DNA of 64,000 bases from Cellulophaga sp. BC115SP (GTDB lineage Bacteria > Bacteroidota > Bacteroidia > Cytophagales > Spirosomataceae): the NCBI RefSeq assembly GCF_009905545.1, contig NZ_JAAALB010000019.1, positions 59,373 to 123,372 of the forward strand, in the 5' to 3' direction. This document shows, piece by piece, positions 40,415 to 49,704 of this stretch. The first letter of the stretch is position 1; every line of letters begins with the position of its first letter. The notes beneath the pieces were generated by a model. It was not told the origin of the DNA and ran no database searches. It was given only the letters and a program-made list of their open reading frames with translations. The position numbers and the translations under genes were made by a program.

Positions 40415-40448
40415 AAAAAGCTACACTATATCATAGCAGTAGCTTTTT
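40415..40448. terminator. Bidirectional Rho-independent terminator
   Basis: AAAAAGCTAC (40415-40424) pairs with GTAGCTTTTT (40439-40448), giving A- and T-tracts on both strands, between the LacI gene stop and the M16 protease stop. Confidence 0.8.
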
Positions 40449-40482
40449 GCTTCATCTAACTTAACTAAATTACCTTTAAAAT

Positions 40483-43299
40483 TTACTTGTCTAATTCAAC
40501 GATAGGATAGCCTAATTTTTCTAAATTAGGTTTTAAGCTTTTTTTATCACCCACCACCACAATAATCATGTTGTTGTAGGGTAAGTATTTTTTGGCAAGG
40601 GTATCAATCTCCGAAGCAGACAAGGTGGCTAATAATTGCTTTCTTTTTTCTGCAAAATCCCCCAATTCTTCAAACTCCAATGCCAACCCTAAAAAGGAAG
40701 CTTTTTGTGCCTGTGTCTCATATTTAAGTGCATCGCTTTGACCGATAGATTTTTTGGTAAAAGCCAATTCTTCTTCCATGATACCTTTGTCGGCATATTG
40801 CTTAATCTCTTTGATAAACTCAACAATTGAACTATCGGTTGCCGTTGCTTTTACACTAGCTTGTGCGGTAAAATTGCTGGCGATTCTAGAATTACCAAAG
40901 CCCGAACGCGCACCATAAGTGTATCCTTTTTCCTCACGTAGATTCAAATTGATACGGCTGTTAAATGCTCCACCCAAAACATAATTCATTACCTCAGCAG
41001 CATAATAGGTTCCTACGGGTGTGTAAGCAAAGTCTGTGAGATAACCTATGCGAATTTCGGATTGAGGAGCTTTCTCTTTGTCGACCAAATACAAAGTAGG
41101 CTTCAAGGTATTAGGCTTTGGAGCAATCTTTGGCAAATTGAGATTTTTTGCCTTCCAGTTTTCCAAAAACTGTAATTTGGGTAAAATGTCCTTTTCTGTC
41201 ATATCTCCAACCACAACCAAACTCGTTACGTTTGGAGCAAAATATTGCTGATAAAGTGCCTTAACATCCTCTAACGTGACATTTTTCACCGTTTCAACTG
41301 TTCCACTTAAAGGATATGACTGGATACTTTCGGAGCCGAACAAAATTTTACTGTAAGCTTTATCGGCAATAGCTGCGGGCTGAGTACTTTGATTCGCAAT
41401 GCCTTCTAATTGTTGTTTTTTCAAACGCTCAAAATCCTCTGGAGCAAATTTGGGTTCAAACATTTTTTCTTGCAAGATGGCTAAGGTTTCATCGAGATTC
41501 TTGGTCAAGGAACTCACTTGGACATAAATCGCCTCAGCACCTGCATTGAACGACACCGAACTTCCTAATTTTCTCAACATGCCATCCAATTGTTCAGCAG
41601 TATGTTTTTGAGTAGCTTCGTTCATCATCGCCACCGCCAACGGTACAACTCCAACTTTAGACAAATCCGTTGCGGAAATGGTATGTCCTCCTTTGATAGA
41701 AAACGATAGTGTTACCGAAGGAATCTCATTGGAATAACTACCAATAACTTTGATTCCATTAGACAATTTTTCTTTCCAAAATGCAGGAATCTTTAAAGTT
41801 GGATTTGCACCAGCTTCAGGTTTTTTGCTTCTGTCAAACGTATCTTTTGCTTTTACATATTTCAAGCCTTTGTATCCATAATCGGGTGCTTGATACTTTT
41901 CATGAGAAGCTGTGTAATTATCTGGTGCCGCTATCAGCTCTTTTTTTCCTTTAGGGTAAACACTTAAAATAACTCCATATTTACCTTTCAAATATTGCTG
42001 ATATACTCTCAAAACATCCTCTTTTGTCACCGCCAAAACAGCCTTATGTTCTTTGGTTAGCAAATTGGCATCGCCTCCCAGCATCTGGCAATGGGCTAAT
42101 TGTGAAGCTTTTCCTGACACACTCGAAAGTGATTTTACAACATTTGACTCATATCTTGCTTTAAATTGTTTTAAATCGTCATCTGTTACCCCTCTTTTTT
42201 CAAACTCTTCAAGGGTTTGTCTGACCATCTGTTCAAGTTGGCTCAAAGGGGTGTTTGGCAAGCCAAGCACGGTCATGGTAAACTCCCCTGATAATTCAGA
42301 AGTAGAGTTATACACACCAGCTTGTATGCCTTTTTGTGCTTTTACAAAATTTTTGTAAAATAAAGAAGTCGCTCCTCCGCCTAAAATCTCCGCTAAAACA
42401 TCCAATGCGGGCTCGTCTTTGTGAAAAGATGGTACTGTCGGAAATACCATTTGCAACATCGGAAAACGAATATTGTCTTCATAGCTCACATATCTATCTT
42501 TGTTGATAGAAAATGGCGCTAATACGGTTGGCGATACCGCAGGACCTTTGGGAATAGAGCCAAAGTATTTTTCTACTAATTTGATTACCTCTTTCGGATT
42601 TACATCTCCTCCAATCGTCAGAGTAGCATTGTTTGGTCCGTACCAACGAAGGAAGAAGTTCTTTAAATCACTCACTTCTACCCTATTGAGGTCTTCAACG
42701 TAGCCGATTGTAAGCCAAGAATAAGGATGTCCATAAGGATACAGTGTACGTGCAACATACTCCGCACCAGCCGCATAAGGTCGATTGTCGTAGTTTTGTC
42801 CTTTTTCGTTTTTGACGGTCGCACGCTGTACTTCAAACTTTTGTTGAGTAACAGCATCCAACAAAAAGCCCATTCTGTCGGCTTCTAACCACAAAGCTCT
42901 TTCAAGCTGGTTGCTTGGAATGGTTTCAAAATAATTGGTTCGGTCACGATTAGTGGTACCGTTCATCGTTCCGCCAGCTTCGGTGACTAATTTAAAATGC
43001 TCCTCATCTTTGACATGGTCAGAACCTTGAAACATCATGTGTTCAAAGAAGTGAGCAAAACCAGATTTTCCGATTTCCTCTCTCGCAGAACCCACATGAT
43101 AAGTAACATCTACATGGACTATTGGATCTGAATGGTCTTCATGGATAATTAAAGTCAATCCATTCGGGAGTTTGTATTTCTCGTATGGAATCACCATCTC
43201 ATTGCCTTTCTTTATAACCTTTTCTACGAGTTTGGTTTGGGCAATAGTTATCTGACTACTTGCAAAAGCAAATAGTGCTAAAACGATGTGTTTTTTCAT
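40483..43299 (-). CDS. M16 family zinc metallopeptidase, exported
   Basis: A 938-residue peptidase of the pitrilysin/M16 type carrying two halves in one chain. The signal peptide is MKKHIVLALFAFASSQITIAQ. The active half has the inverted zinc motif HFFEH (H83, E86, H87) with third ligand E165 in TVKNEKGQ. The C-terminal half (about 510-930) repeats the fold without the motif and includes GGAFNSRINLNLREEKGYTYG, the substrate-binding R/Y region. Likely periplasmic, degrading small peptides. It begins 10 bp after the dsbD-like gene stop and is probably co-transcribed with it and the cysteine synthase-like gene. Confidence 0.94.
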   Translation of the reverse strand: MKKHIVLALFAFASSQITIAQTKLVEKVIKKGNEMVIPYEKYKLPNGLTLIIHEDHSDPIVHVDVTYHVGSAREEIGKSGFAHFFEHMMFQGSDHVKDEEHFKLVTEAGGTMNGTTNRDRTNYFETIPSNQLERALWLEADRMGFLLDAVTQQKFEVQRATVKNEKGQNYDNRPYAAGAEYVARTLYPYGHPYSWLTIGYVEDLNRVEVSDLKNFFLRWYGPNNATLTIGGDVNPKEVIKLVEKYFGSIPKGPAVSPTVLAPFSINKDRYVSYEDNIRFPMLQMVFPTVPSFHKDEPALDVLAEILGGGATSLFYKNFVKAQKGIQAGVYNSTSELSGEFTMTVLGLPNTPLSQLEQMVRQTLEEFEKRGVTDDDLKQFKARYESNVVKSLSSVSGKASQLAHCQMLGGDANLLTKEHKAVLAVTKEDVLRVYQQYLKGKYGVILSVYPKGKKELIAAPDNYTASHEKYQAPDYGYKGLKYVKAKDTFDRSKKPEAGANPTLKIPAFWKEKLSNGIKVIGSYSNEIPSVTLSFSIKGGHTISATDLSKVGVVPLAVAMMNEATQKHTAEQLDGMLRKLGSSVSFNAGAEAIYVQVSSLTKNLDETLAILQEKMFEPKFAPEDFERLKKQQLEGIANQSTQPAAIADKAYSKILFGSESIQSYPLSGTVETVKNVTLEDVKALYQQYFAPNVTSLVVVGDMTEKDILPKLQFLENWKAKNLNLPKIAPKPNTLKPTLYLVDKEKAPQSEIRIGYLTDFAYTPVGTYYAAEVMNYVLGGAFNSRINLNLREEKGYTYGARSGFGNSRIASNFTAQASVKATATDSSIVEFIKEIKQYADKGIMEEELAFTKKSIGQSDALKYETQAQKASFLGLALEFEELGDFAEKRKQLLATLSASEIDTLAKKYLPYNNMIIVVVGDKKSLKPNLEKLGYPIVELDK

Positions 43300-43309
43300 T
43301 GGACTAATA

Positions 43310-45352
43310 TTATTTTTTAAAAGCTTTTAAACCACTTTCTAGAAAAGATAAAAAGTTGTTTTCGTCATAATTGGCACCTTGAGGTTTTACCAATGTCTGC
43401 CCTTCGTTGTCTAGCAAGACATAATAAGGTTGAGAATTAGTATTGAACTGCTTCGCCTGCATTTCGCTCCATTTTTTACCAATAGTCGTAATTTGTTTTT
43501 GGCTGTAAGTAGAAAAATACTGCTCAGACTTCGCCAATTCGGTTTTGTCATCCACATATAACTGAATAATCACATAGTCATTTTGTAGACGGTTCAGTAC
43601 CGAAGGTTTTGACCAGACTGTTGCCTCCATTTTGCGACAGTTGACGCAGGCATGACCCGTAAAATCTATCATAACAGGCTTATGATTGGCTTTTGCATAC
43701 GCCATTCCTTCCTCATAATCGAAGAAAGTGTCAAGATTGAGTGGCGCATGAAAAATTTCACCATATTTTCGAACTGGATGTTGGCTCATTTGTGGATTAC
43801 CTGCACCAATTTTTTGTGTATATAAATCAAAGTCTTGGGTATGCTGTGGTGGCAAAAATGCGGCAATCGAGTCAAGTGGCGCACCCCACAAACCTGGCAC
43901 CATATAAACCGTGAATGCTAGAGAAATAATAGCCAAAAATAGGCGTGGCACTGATAAATACGCCACTGGAGAATCATGGGAAAATTGGATTTTGCCCAAA
44001 AGATAAAGCGTCAATAAAGCAAAAATAGCAATCCATAGTGTCAGAAATATTTCACGGTCGAACCATTGCCAATGATAGGCTAAGTCTACATTTGACAAAA
44101 ATTTCAAGGCTAAGGCTATCTCCAAAAAGCCTAAGACAATTTTGACAGAATTTAACCATCCCCCTGATTTAGGCAAAGCGTTCATCCATGCTGGAAACAT
44201 CGCAAACAAGGTAAACGGCAATGCCAAAGCCAAGGCAAACCCAAACATTCCGATGGCTGGCCCTAATAATTGTCCCATCGTGGCTGCTTGTACTAATAGT
44301 GTTCCAATGATAGGTCCTGTACATGAAAATGAAACTAAAGCTAGTGTCGTTGCCATAAAGAAAATACCTAGATAGCCTCCTTTATCAGCACCTTTATCTG
44401 AAGCGTTGAGCCATGATGCTGGTAACATGATTTCGAATGCTCCAAAAAAGGAAGCTGCAAAAACAATCAACATCACAAAAAATACAAGGTTAAAGATTCC
44501 ATTGGTAGATAAATCATTTAAGGCATCTGCACCAAAAAATACAGTGATCAATAATCCCAAGGCAACATATATCACAATAATTGACAGACCATAAACCAAT
44601 GATTTGGTAATGCCATTTGATTTTGAACTAGCTTGTTTGGTAAAAAAACTTACCGTCATAGGCAGCATCGGAAAAATACAAGGCATCAACAAAGCAGCAA
44701 AACCACCTAATAAACCTGCTAAAAAGGTTAACCACAAGGCTTGTTGCTCTTGTTTGGGAGGCGTTGTTGCTGGACTGCTTTGTACCTTACTGGCTGTATC
44801 TACACTGGCAACTGGAAGAGTCTCAACCTTTGCTTCTTGAATAACGGTATCTTTTTGAGGAGTTGGGACAAGACTCGTGTCTTTCTTCGTACTTTTTTCT
44901 TCCTCTACTTTCACAGGAATCGAAAACTCCAACTCATCGGGAGGAAGACATTGGGTGTCGTCACACACCATAAACTCCACCGAACCTTTGACGGTCGTCG
45001 TTGTACTTTTGACCTTAATCTTTTGAGAAAACTTCGCTGATTTTTCGAACCACAATAGGTCCATTCCAAAAGTTTGGTCAAACGCTTTTACTACTTTACT
45101 ATCTTCCGAAACCCCACCTATCAGTTCAAAATCTGGCGAAGGAGTTAATTTGAACTTTGTGGGCACAGGACCACCCTCTGCAATGTGTTGTGAGTAAATA
45201 TGCCAATGCTTATCGATGGTGGCGATGAAGGTCAACTGAACCTCCTTGTTAAACAAAGAAGTAGCTTTAAATGACCATTTTACGGGCTTTTTGATTTGCG
45301 CCTCAGCTACTATCGCTAGGCAGAGCAGGAACAAGGTGAAGATTTTTTTCAT
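43310..45352 (-). CDS. dsbD: DsbD-type thiol:disulfide interchange protein
   Basis: A 680-residue inner-membrane electron conduit carrying reducing power from cytosolic thioredoxin to periplasmic thiol proteins. After a signal peptide (LCLAIVAEAQ) come the N-terminal DsbD-alpha-like domain (about 25-150, with VCDDTQCLPPDELEF), eight transmembrane helices (about 205-480) with redox cysteines in LMPCIFPMLP and SFSCTGPIIG, and a C-terminal thioredoxin-like domain with FTGHACVNCRKME. It is 55 bp downstream of the cysteine synthase-like gene and 10 bp upstream of the M16 protease. The two TlpA-like proteins encoded upstream are natural electron acceptors (inference). Confidence 0.94.
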   Translation of the reverse strand: MKKIFTLFLLCLAIVAEAQIKKPVKWSFKATSLFNKEVQLTFIATIDKHWHIYSQHIAEGGPVPTKFKLTPSPDFELIGGVSEDSKVVKAFDQTFGMDLLWFEKSAKFSQKIKVKSTTTTVKGSVEFMVCDDTQCLPPDELEFSIPVKVEEEKSTKKDTSLVPTPQKDTVIQEAKVETLPVASVDTASKVQSSPATTPPKQEQQALWLTFLAGLLGGFAALLMPCIFPMLPMTVSFFTKQASSKSNGITKSLVYGLSIIVIYVALGLLITVFFGADALNDLSTNGIFNLVFFVMLIVFAASFFGAFEIMLPASWLNASDKGADKGGYLGIFFMATTLALVSFSCTGPIIGTLLVQAATMGQLLGPAIGMFGFALALALPFTLFAMFPAWMNALPKSGGWLNSVKIVLGFLEIALALKFLSNVDLAYHWQWFDREIFLTLWIAIFALLTLYLLGKIQFSHDSPVAYLSVPRLFLAIISLAFTVYMVPGLWGAPLDSIAAFLPPQHTQDFDLYTQKIGAGNPQMSQHPVRKYGEIFHAPLNLDTFFDYEEGMAYAKANHKPVMIDFTGHACVNCRKMEATVWSKPSVLNRLQNDYVIIQLYVDDKTELAKSEQYFSTYSQKQITTIGKKWSEMQAKQFNTNSQPYYVLLDNEGQTLVKPQGANYDENNFLSFLESGLKAFKK

Positions 45353-45407
45353 TGTGTATAAAGGTTTATCAATGAACGATTTAGTGATTTTTTTTCAGAA
45401 AAGCTAG

Positions 45408-46478
45408 TTAACCCATTCGTGGAGAAGGAAATGCCAGCCTACTGATAGGGCGAAAGTTGACAAACTCTATTTCGGGTGACAAGTATCCATCTTTCACGGG
45501 TTCTTCACGCATCAAATCTGTGCTCAAATACTTTTTGTTATCATCACAAAGAATCGTTACTACCCTTGCCTCCTCTCCTAACTCTTCTTGCACCTTAATA
45601 GCGCCGATTAAGTTAGCACCCGACGATATACCTACCGCCAAACCAAGTTGGCGAGCTAGCTTTTGCGCCAAAATAATCGAGTCGCCATCACTAGCCTGAA
45701 CGGGTGCATCTAGTTCATCGAATCGAATAATGTCAGGAATAAACTCATCCGAAATTCCTTGAATACGGTGTGAGCCAATTTTGCGTCCAACCGAAAGAGT
45801 TGGTGACTCGGCAGGTTCGAGAGGATGTACTTTGATATGCTTATTTCGAGATTTTAGATACCTACCCACTCCCATGACGGTACCTCCAGTACCTACACCC
45901 GCCACAAAGGCATCGGGCGATACATCTATGCTTTGCAATTGTAACCAAATCTCTTTCCCTGTGGTCATTTGGTGGGCATCTGCATTGTATGTATTAGCAA
46001 ATTGCCTTGGTAAAAACACCGAATCGTTCAAGGCTGCCATTTTTTCAGAAAGTCGAATACTGCCCAAAAATCCTCCTTCTTCTTTGGAAATCAAGGTAAT
46101 TTCTGCTCCAAAACTGGCAATAATATCCATACGCTCTTTACTCAGCCAATCTGGCATAATGATTTGTACGGGATGTCCCAGACTTCGACCAATGGCACAA
46201 AATGAAATACCTGTACTACCGCTTGTGGCTTCTACAATAATGTCGTCAGGGTTGATTTTGCCTTCCTCATAAGATTTTTGCAGGATATACAAAGCCATTC
46301 GGTCTTTGATACTTCCTGTGAGATTGTATTGTTCACATTTTACATACAAAGAGCGTTTTTGTCCTTTGTAGGTATAAAAAATCTCCAGCATGGGGGTATT
46401 GCCCACCAAATGCCAAAGGTGATTAAATTTTTCTTGTAAATCCTTACTAATAGCAGGATTGATTGTTGATGGAAGCAT
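45408..46478 (-). CDS. Cysteine synthase family PLP enzyme
   Basis: A 356-residue fold-type II PLP enzyme. The Schiff-base lysine K58 lies in NLTGSIKDRMA, the substrate loop TSGSTGISF follows, and the phosphate-binding glycine loop is GVGTGGTVMGVGRYL. VGNTPM at the N-terminus and GISSGAN near residue 275 are cysteine synthase hallmarks. It is longer than CysK (about 310) through an extra C-terminal tail (YLSPEIEFVNFRP), so it may act on a different O-activated serine or be a cystathionine beta-synthase-like catalytic unit. No signal peptide. It heads a probable operon with dsbD and the M16 protease. Confidence 0.88.
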   Translation of the reverse strand: MLPSTINPAISKDLQEKFNHLWHLVGNTPMLEIFYTYKGQKRSLYVKCEQYNLTGSIKDRMALYILQKSYEEGKINPDDIIVEATSGSTGISFCAIGRSLGHPVQIIMPDWLSKERMDIIASFGAEITLISKEEGGFLGSIRLSEKMAALNDSVFLPRQFANTYNADAHQMTTGKEIWLQLQSIDVSPDAFVAGVGTGGTVMGVGRYLKSRNKHIKVHPLEPAESPTLSVGRKIGSHRIQGISDEFIPDIIRFDELDAPVQASDGDSIILAQKLARQLGLAVGISSGANLIGAIKVQEELGEEARVVTILCDDNKKYLSTDLMREEPVKDGYLSPEIEFVNFRPISRLAFPSPRMG

Positions 46479-46634
46479 AATTCAAAAAGGTAATGAGAAG
46501 AATAGTTGCAATGGGGTAAATAGAAAGAAGTTATTAGTTAATTGTATATTAGTTATAAAATAACTTTCATTTTCAGACAAGTACAATCAAAAAATACTTC
46601 AAATACATTGTTAATTTAATCTTTCCTAATGAAG

Positions 46635-46794
46635 CTGTTTAAACTTTTCAAAAGCAGTTTTATTGATTAATTCTTCGTCTTACTTTTTGTCTTAATACAA
46701 AAAGTAACAAAAAAATCAAGAATTTATAAACTCGCTGCGCTCAAACAGTATAAATTCATTGCTGACGCATGCAATTTTACGAAAGTTTAAACAG
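46635..46794 (-). repeat. Family-2 double stem-loop repeat, copy 3, inside a 13-bp inverted repeat
   Basis: On the minus strand the order is GAATTTATA/TATAAATTC (46749-46757 with 46720-46728), enclosing TGTTTGAGCGCAGCGAG, then TTACTTTTTGT/ACAAAAAGTAA (46697-46707 with 46680-46690). Both stems differ in sequence from the 7741 copy yet remain fully paired. The whole is bracketed by CTGTTTAAACTTT (46635-46647) and AAAGTTTAAACAG (46782-46794). It lies in the 545-bp gap 46479-47023 upstream of the cysteine synthase-like gene; nothing else recognisable is in that gap. Confidence 0.75.
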
Positions 46795-47023
46795 TCTCAA
46801 TACTTAAAATTAACTCATCGAAAATGATAGTCTATATTAATCAATCTTAAACCGTAGCAACAGGACAATGAATAAACTTCTCAAATGTGTTATTCATCTG
46901 ATTTTAGAGGATTAATTGTCAGGTTCGTCCAATCAAGCACCTGTTGCATACGGTTTGAGAAAAAGGATAAAGTATTGCACATAAACCCTAAATTCATGAC
47001 TTTCAACACTTTACTTTTTTCAT

Positions 47024-48148
47024 TTACTCTTTCACTAACTCTGCTAGTTTTTTCTCTAAATCCTCACCACGAAGGTTTTTAGCGATAATTTTACCGTTTT
47101 TGTCTAGCAAAAAGTTCATTGGTACTGCTGCTACTGCATACATTTTAGCTGCCTCATTTTGCCAACCTTTTAGGTCAGAAACATGAATCCATGTGAGTTT
47201 ATCAGCATCAATTGCTTTCATCCAATTGGCTTTTTTATCGTCCAAAGAAACCCCCACAATTTCAAAGTTTTTATCACGGTATTGATTATACGCCTTCACA
47301 ACATTCGGGTTCTCTTTGCGACATGGTCCACACCAGCTTGCCCAGAAATCTACCAATACATATTTACCTTTAAGGGACGCTAAATTGAAGGCTTTACCTG
47401 TTGAATCTGCCATAGTAAACACAGGTGCCATACGACCCACATCTACTTTGGCGGCTTTGTCCAAAAAGGTTTTTACTTCTTGTCCGTAAAAGGAATCCTT
47501 CGCATTTTTAGCTAAATAATTAAAATATTCTTTGGCTTTTTCCTCTGAACCTGGTCTTGTAAAATAGCTATAAATAATAAAAGGACTAATCAAAGAAGTG
47601 GGGCGAGTAGTAATATATTGCTTACAAACACTGTCAGCGTAACTTTCACCTTGACGGAAGAGTTTGCTAGCTTTTTCTCTAATAGCCAAACTATCAGGCG
47701 TTTTGTTTTGTCTTGTTTCCCAAAACATTTTATCAGCCTTACCCATTAATGCATGAGCGCCTTCCATTTGTTTACGGTGAATCATCCAATCTTCATGAAT
47801 TTTTGATCCTTTTACCGTGGCTTTACCAATAGAGTCTTTTTGGGCAACAACCGTAATCTTTCCACTTTGAACAAAAATTCGAGCACTCTCTTTTTTAGGA
47901 ACTAGATATAGATTGTAAATCGCAGGGTGTTTGATTTCTCCTTGAAAGGTAAAAGTTCCATCTGGGCTAATCAATGAATCTATGTCAAAGCCTTTCCCGT
48001 TGTAAGTAGACAAATACACTTTCTCGTTTTTAAGACCCGAGATTTTGCCTGAAATATGGTATTTTTCGGTAGCTACAGCTTTTTTTTGCGCAAAAAGCCC
48101 TGTGACAGCGAGCATGCTGATGCTCATTGCCAATACTATTTTTTTCAT
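47024..48148 (-). CDS. TlpA-like thioredoxin with DUF4369 N-domain (paralogue 1)
   Basis: A 374-residue exported thiol-disulfide protein. The signal peptide is MKKIVLAMSISMLAVTGLFAQ. The DUF4369 domain (about 28-130; KYHISGKISGLKNEKVYLST) precedes a helical linker and an AhpC/TSA-thioredoxin domain (about 235-370) with the redox motif WASWCGPCRKEN and the cis-proline loop AVPMNFLLDKNGKII. Probably periplasmic, keeping client cysteines reduced with electrons from DsbD. It is a tandem paralogue of the next gene upstream; both end with nearly the same KIIAKNLRGE block. A family-1 repeat separates the two. Confidence 0.93.
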   Translation of the reverse strand: MKKIVLAMSISMLAVTGLFAQKKAVATEKYHISGKISGLKNEKVYLSTYNGKGFDIDSLISPDGTFTFQGEIKHPAIYNLYLVPKKESARIFVQSGKITVVAQKDSIGKATVKGSKIHEDWMIHRKQMEGAHALMGKADKMFWETRQNKTPDSLAIREKASKLFRQGESYADSVCKQYITTRPTSLISPFIIYSYFTRPGSEEKAKEYFNYLAKNAKDSFYGQEVKTFLDKAAKVDVGRMAPVFTMADSTGKAFNLASLKGKYVLVDFWASWCGPCRKENPNVVKAYNQYRDKNFEIVGVSLDDKKANWMKAIDADKLTWIHVSDLKGWQNEAAKMYAVAAVPMNFLLDKNGKIIAKNLRGEDLEKKLAELVKE

Positions 48149-48175
48149 AAAAGAATTGGTTAAACTTTGAAAATG

Positions 48176-48300
48176 ATGAATTATGAGTTGTGAGTTAGTA
48201 GTGTACGAAGGATTTCAAACAATTTCAGATTTGGGATATTGGATTTCGGAAATATAGAAGCTTACACTTCCGAAATCCAATATCCCAAATAAACAGTTTC
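48176..48300 (-). repeat. Family-1 intercistronic hairpin repeat, copy B
   Basis: A perfect 23-bp stem (48229-48251 with 48268-48290; core GGATATTGGATTTCGGAA) with a 16-base loop, followed on the minus strand by CCTTCGTACACTACTAA (48195-48211) and CACAACTCATAATTC. It lies between the two TlpA genes in the direction of transcription, ending just before the downstream gene. Confidence 0.85.
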
Positions 48301-48343
48301 AACACACCTACCTAATAGTATTGCCCCAACTTCATAATTTTGT

Positions 48344-49453
48344 CTATTTAATAAAATGATCTAATGCTTTTTTGAGCTCTTCGCCTCTCAAATTTTTGGC
48401 AATAATTTTGCCCCTTTTATCTAGCAAAAAGTTAGTAGGAATCGCCGAGATTAAATAGCGTTTAGCCACTTCTCCTTCCATCCCGTTTCCATCGCAAACC
48501 TGTGTCCATAGGAGCGAATCCGTCTCTATGGCCTTTGTCCAACTCTTTATGTTATCGTCAATCGAAACGCCAATAATCTCAAAATCCTTTTCTTTAAACG
48601 CTTGATACATTTGTACCAAATTGGGGTTTTCTTGGCGACAAGGTCCGCACCAACTAGCCCAAAAGTCAATGAGTACAAACTTTCCTTGCAACGACAATAA
48701 TTGGAATGGATTTCCGTTTACATCCCGTATCGTAATTTCAGGGGCTATTTTGCCAACACTCACTTTTTCATTTTCGAACAAATAAGATTGAATCGTTTTT
48801 CCATAAAATGATTTCTTCACAACATCTGTCAAAACCTCAAAACTCTCACGGGCTTTTGCTTCCTGATTTGCCTGCATGAACCTAGACTTGATAACCATCG
48901 AACTTACGATCGAATTGGGATGAGATTTTACAAATTCGGTAGTCACGCTGTCATAAAAAGATTCCACTTCTGTAAAAATGGCATATATCTTTCTTTGCTT
49001 TTCGGTGGATGTCAGCGTATTATCTGACTCCACTGCGCTGACTCCTTTGGCAAATTTTCGTCCCAGTTTTATCTGTTCTTGATAAATATCCATGTCATCA
49101 TTGGCACTTGAACCCTGTATCTGTGCATGTTCCAAATCGCCTGCTTTTGCGGTTACCAGCATATTCCCAGCCTGTACTACTATTTTTCGTTCGTCCGTCA
49201 TGGGACTGAGATATAGTGTAAAAGTTTGAGGATATGCCAATTTTCCCTGAAAGCGAAAACTTCCATCTTGTGAGAAAACAGAGTCAATGATTTCCTTTTC
49301 GTGGAAATAGCTTTTTAAAAAGACTTTACGTTTTTTAAGCCCTGCTATTTTACCACTAATCTGATACTTTGGGGTTTGTTCATGTTGTTTCTGTCCCAAA
49401 ACGGTTGAACTGACCCAAAGTAGCCACAACAAAGCATTTCCAAAATTTTTCAT
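48344..49453 (-). CDS. TlpA-like thioredoxin with DUF4369 N-domain (paralogue 2)
   Basis: A 369-residue paralogue of the neighbouring TlpA protein. Start 49453 gives the signal peptide MKNFGNALLWLLWVSSTVLG; the in-frame ATG at 49516 would place 21 extra residues before it. DUF4369 (about 28-130; KYQISGKIAGLKKRKVFLKS) is followed by the thioredoxin domain with FWASWCGPCRQENPN and SAIPTNFLLDKRGK. It follows susD with a family-1 repeat between them. Typical of SusCD clusters in Cytophagales and Sphingobacteriales that carry redoxin genes; the client proteins are unknown. Confidence 0.93.
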   Translation of the reverse strand: MKNFGNALLWLLWVSSTVLGQKQHEQTPKYQISGKIAGLKKRKVFLKSYFHEKEIIDSVFSQDGSFRFQGKLAYPQTFTLYLSPMTDERKIVVQAGNMLVTAKAGDLEHAQIQGSSANDDMDIYQEQIKLGRKFAKGVSAVESDNTLTSTEKQRKIYAIFTEVESFYDSVTTEFVKSHPNSIVSSMVIKSRFMQANQEAKARESFEVLTDVVKKSFYGKTIQSYLFENEKVSVGKIAPEITIRDVNGNPFQLLSLQGKFVLIDFWASWCGPCRQENPNLVQMYQAFKEKDFEIIGVSIDDNIKSWTKAIETDSLLWTQVCDGNGMEGEVAKRYLISAIPTNFLLDKRGKIIAKNLRGEELKKALDHFIK

Positions 49454-49527
49454 AAAACCTATTCTTGTTTCAAAAAGGAAATTACAAAACATCTCTGAAA
49501 CAAGAATAGGTATCATGGAATATTAGT

Positions 49528-49693
49528 GCAGAATTGTGAGTTAGACCTATTTGAAAGGTTTCAAACAATTGCGGATTTAGGATTGCTGATTGCGGAAATA
49601 TTGAAAATACCTTCAATTGGGTAAAAAAGTAGGTTATACTTCCGCAATCCAACATCCGATATCCGAAATGGATATACTACTAGCTCACAATTC
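49528..49693 (-). repeat. Family-1 intercistronic hairpin repeat, copy C
   Basis: Stem GATTGCGGAA/TTCCGCAATC, the counterpart of GATTTCGGAA in copy B with a compensated T-A to G-C change, and a longer loop containing GAAGGTATTTTC as in copy A. It lies between susD and the TlpA paralogue-2 gene, in the direction of transcription. Confidence 0.8.
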
Positions 49694-49704
49694 TCCTTTA
49701 ACAC

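Noticed and set aside
46635..46794. Insertion sequence
   Set aside because: Inverted ends are present but no transposase ORF exists between them or nearby; annotated as a repeat only.
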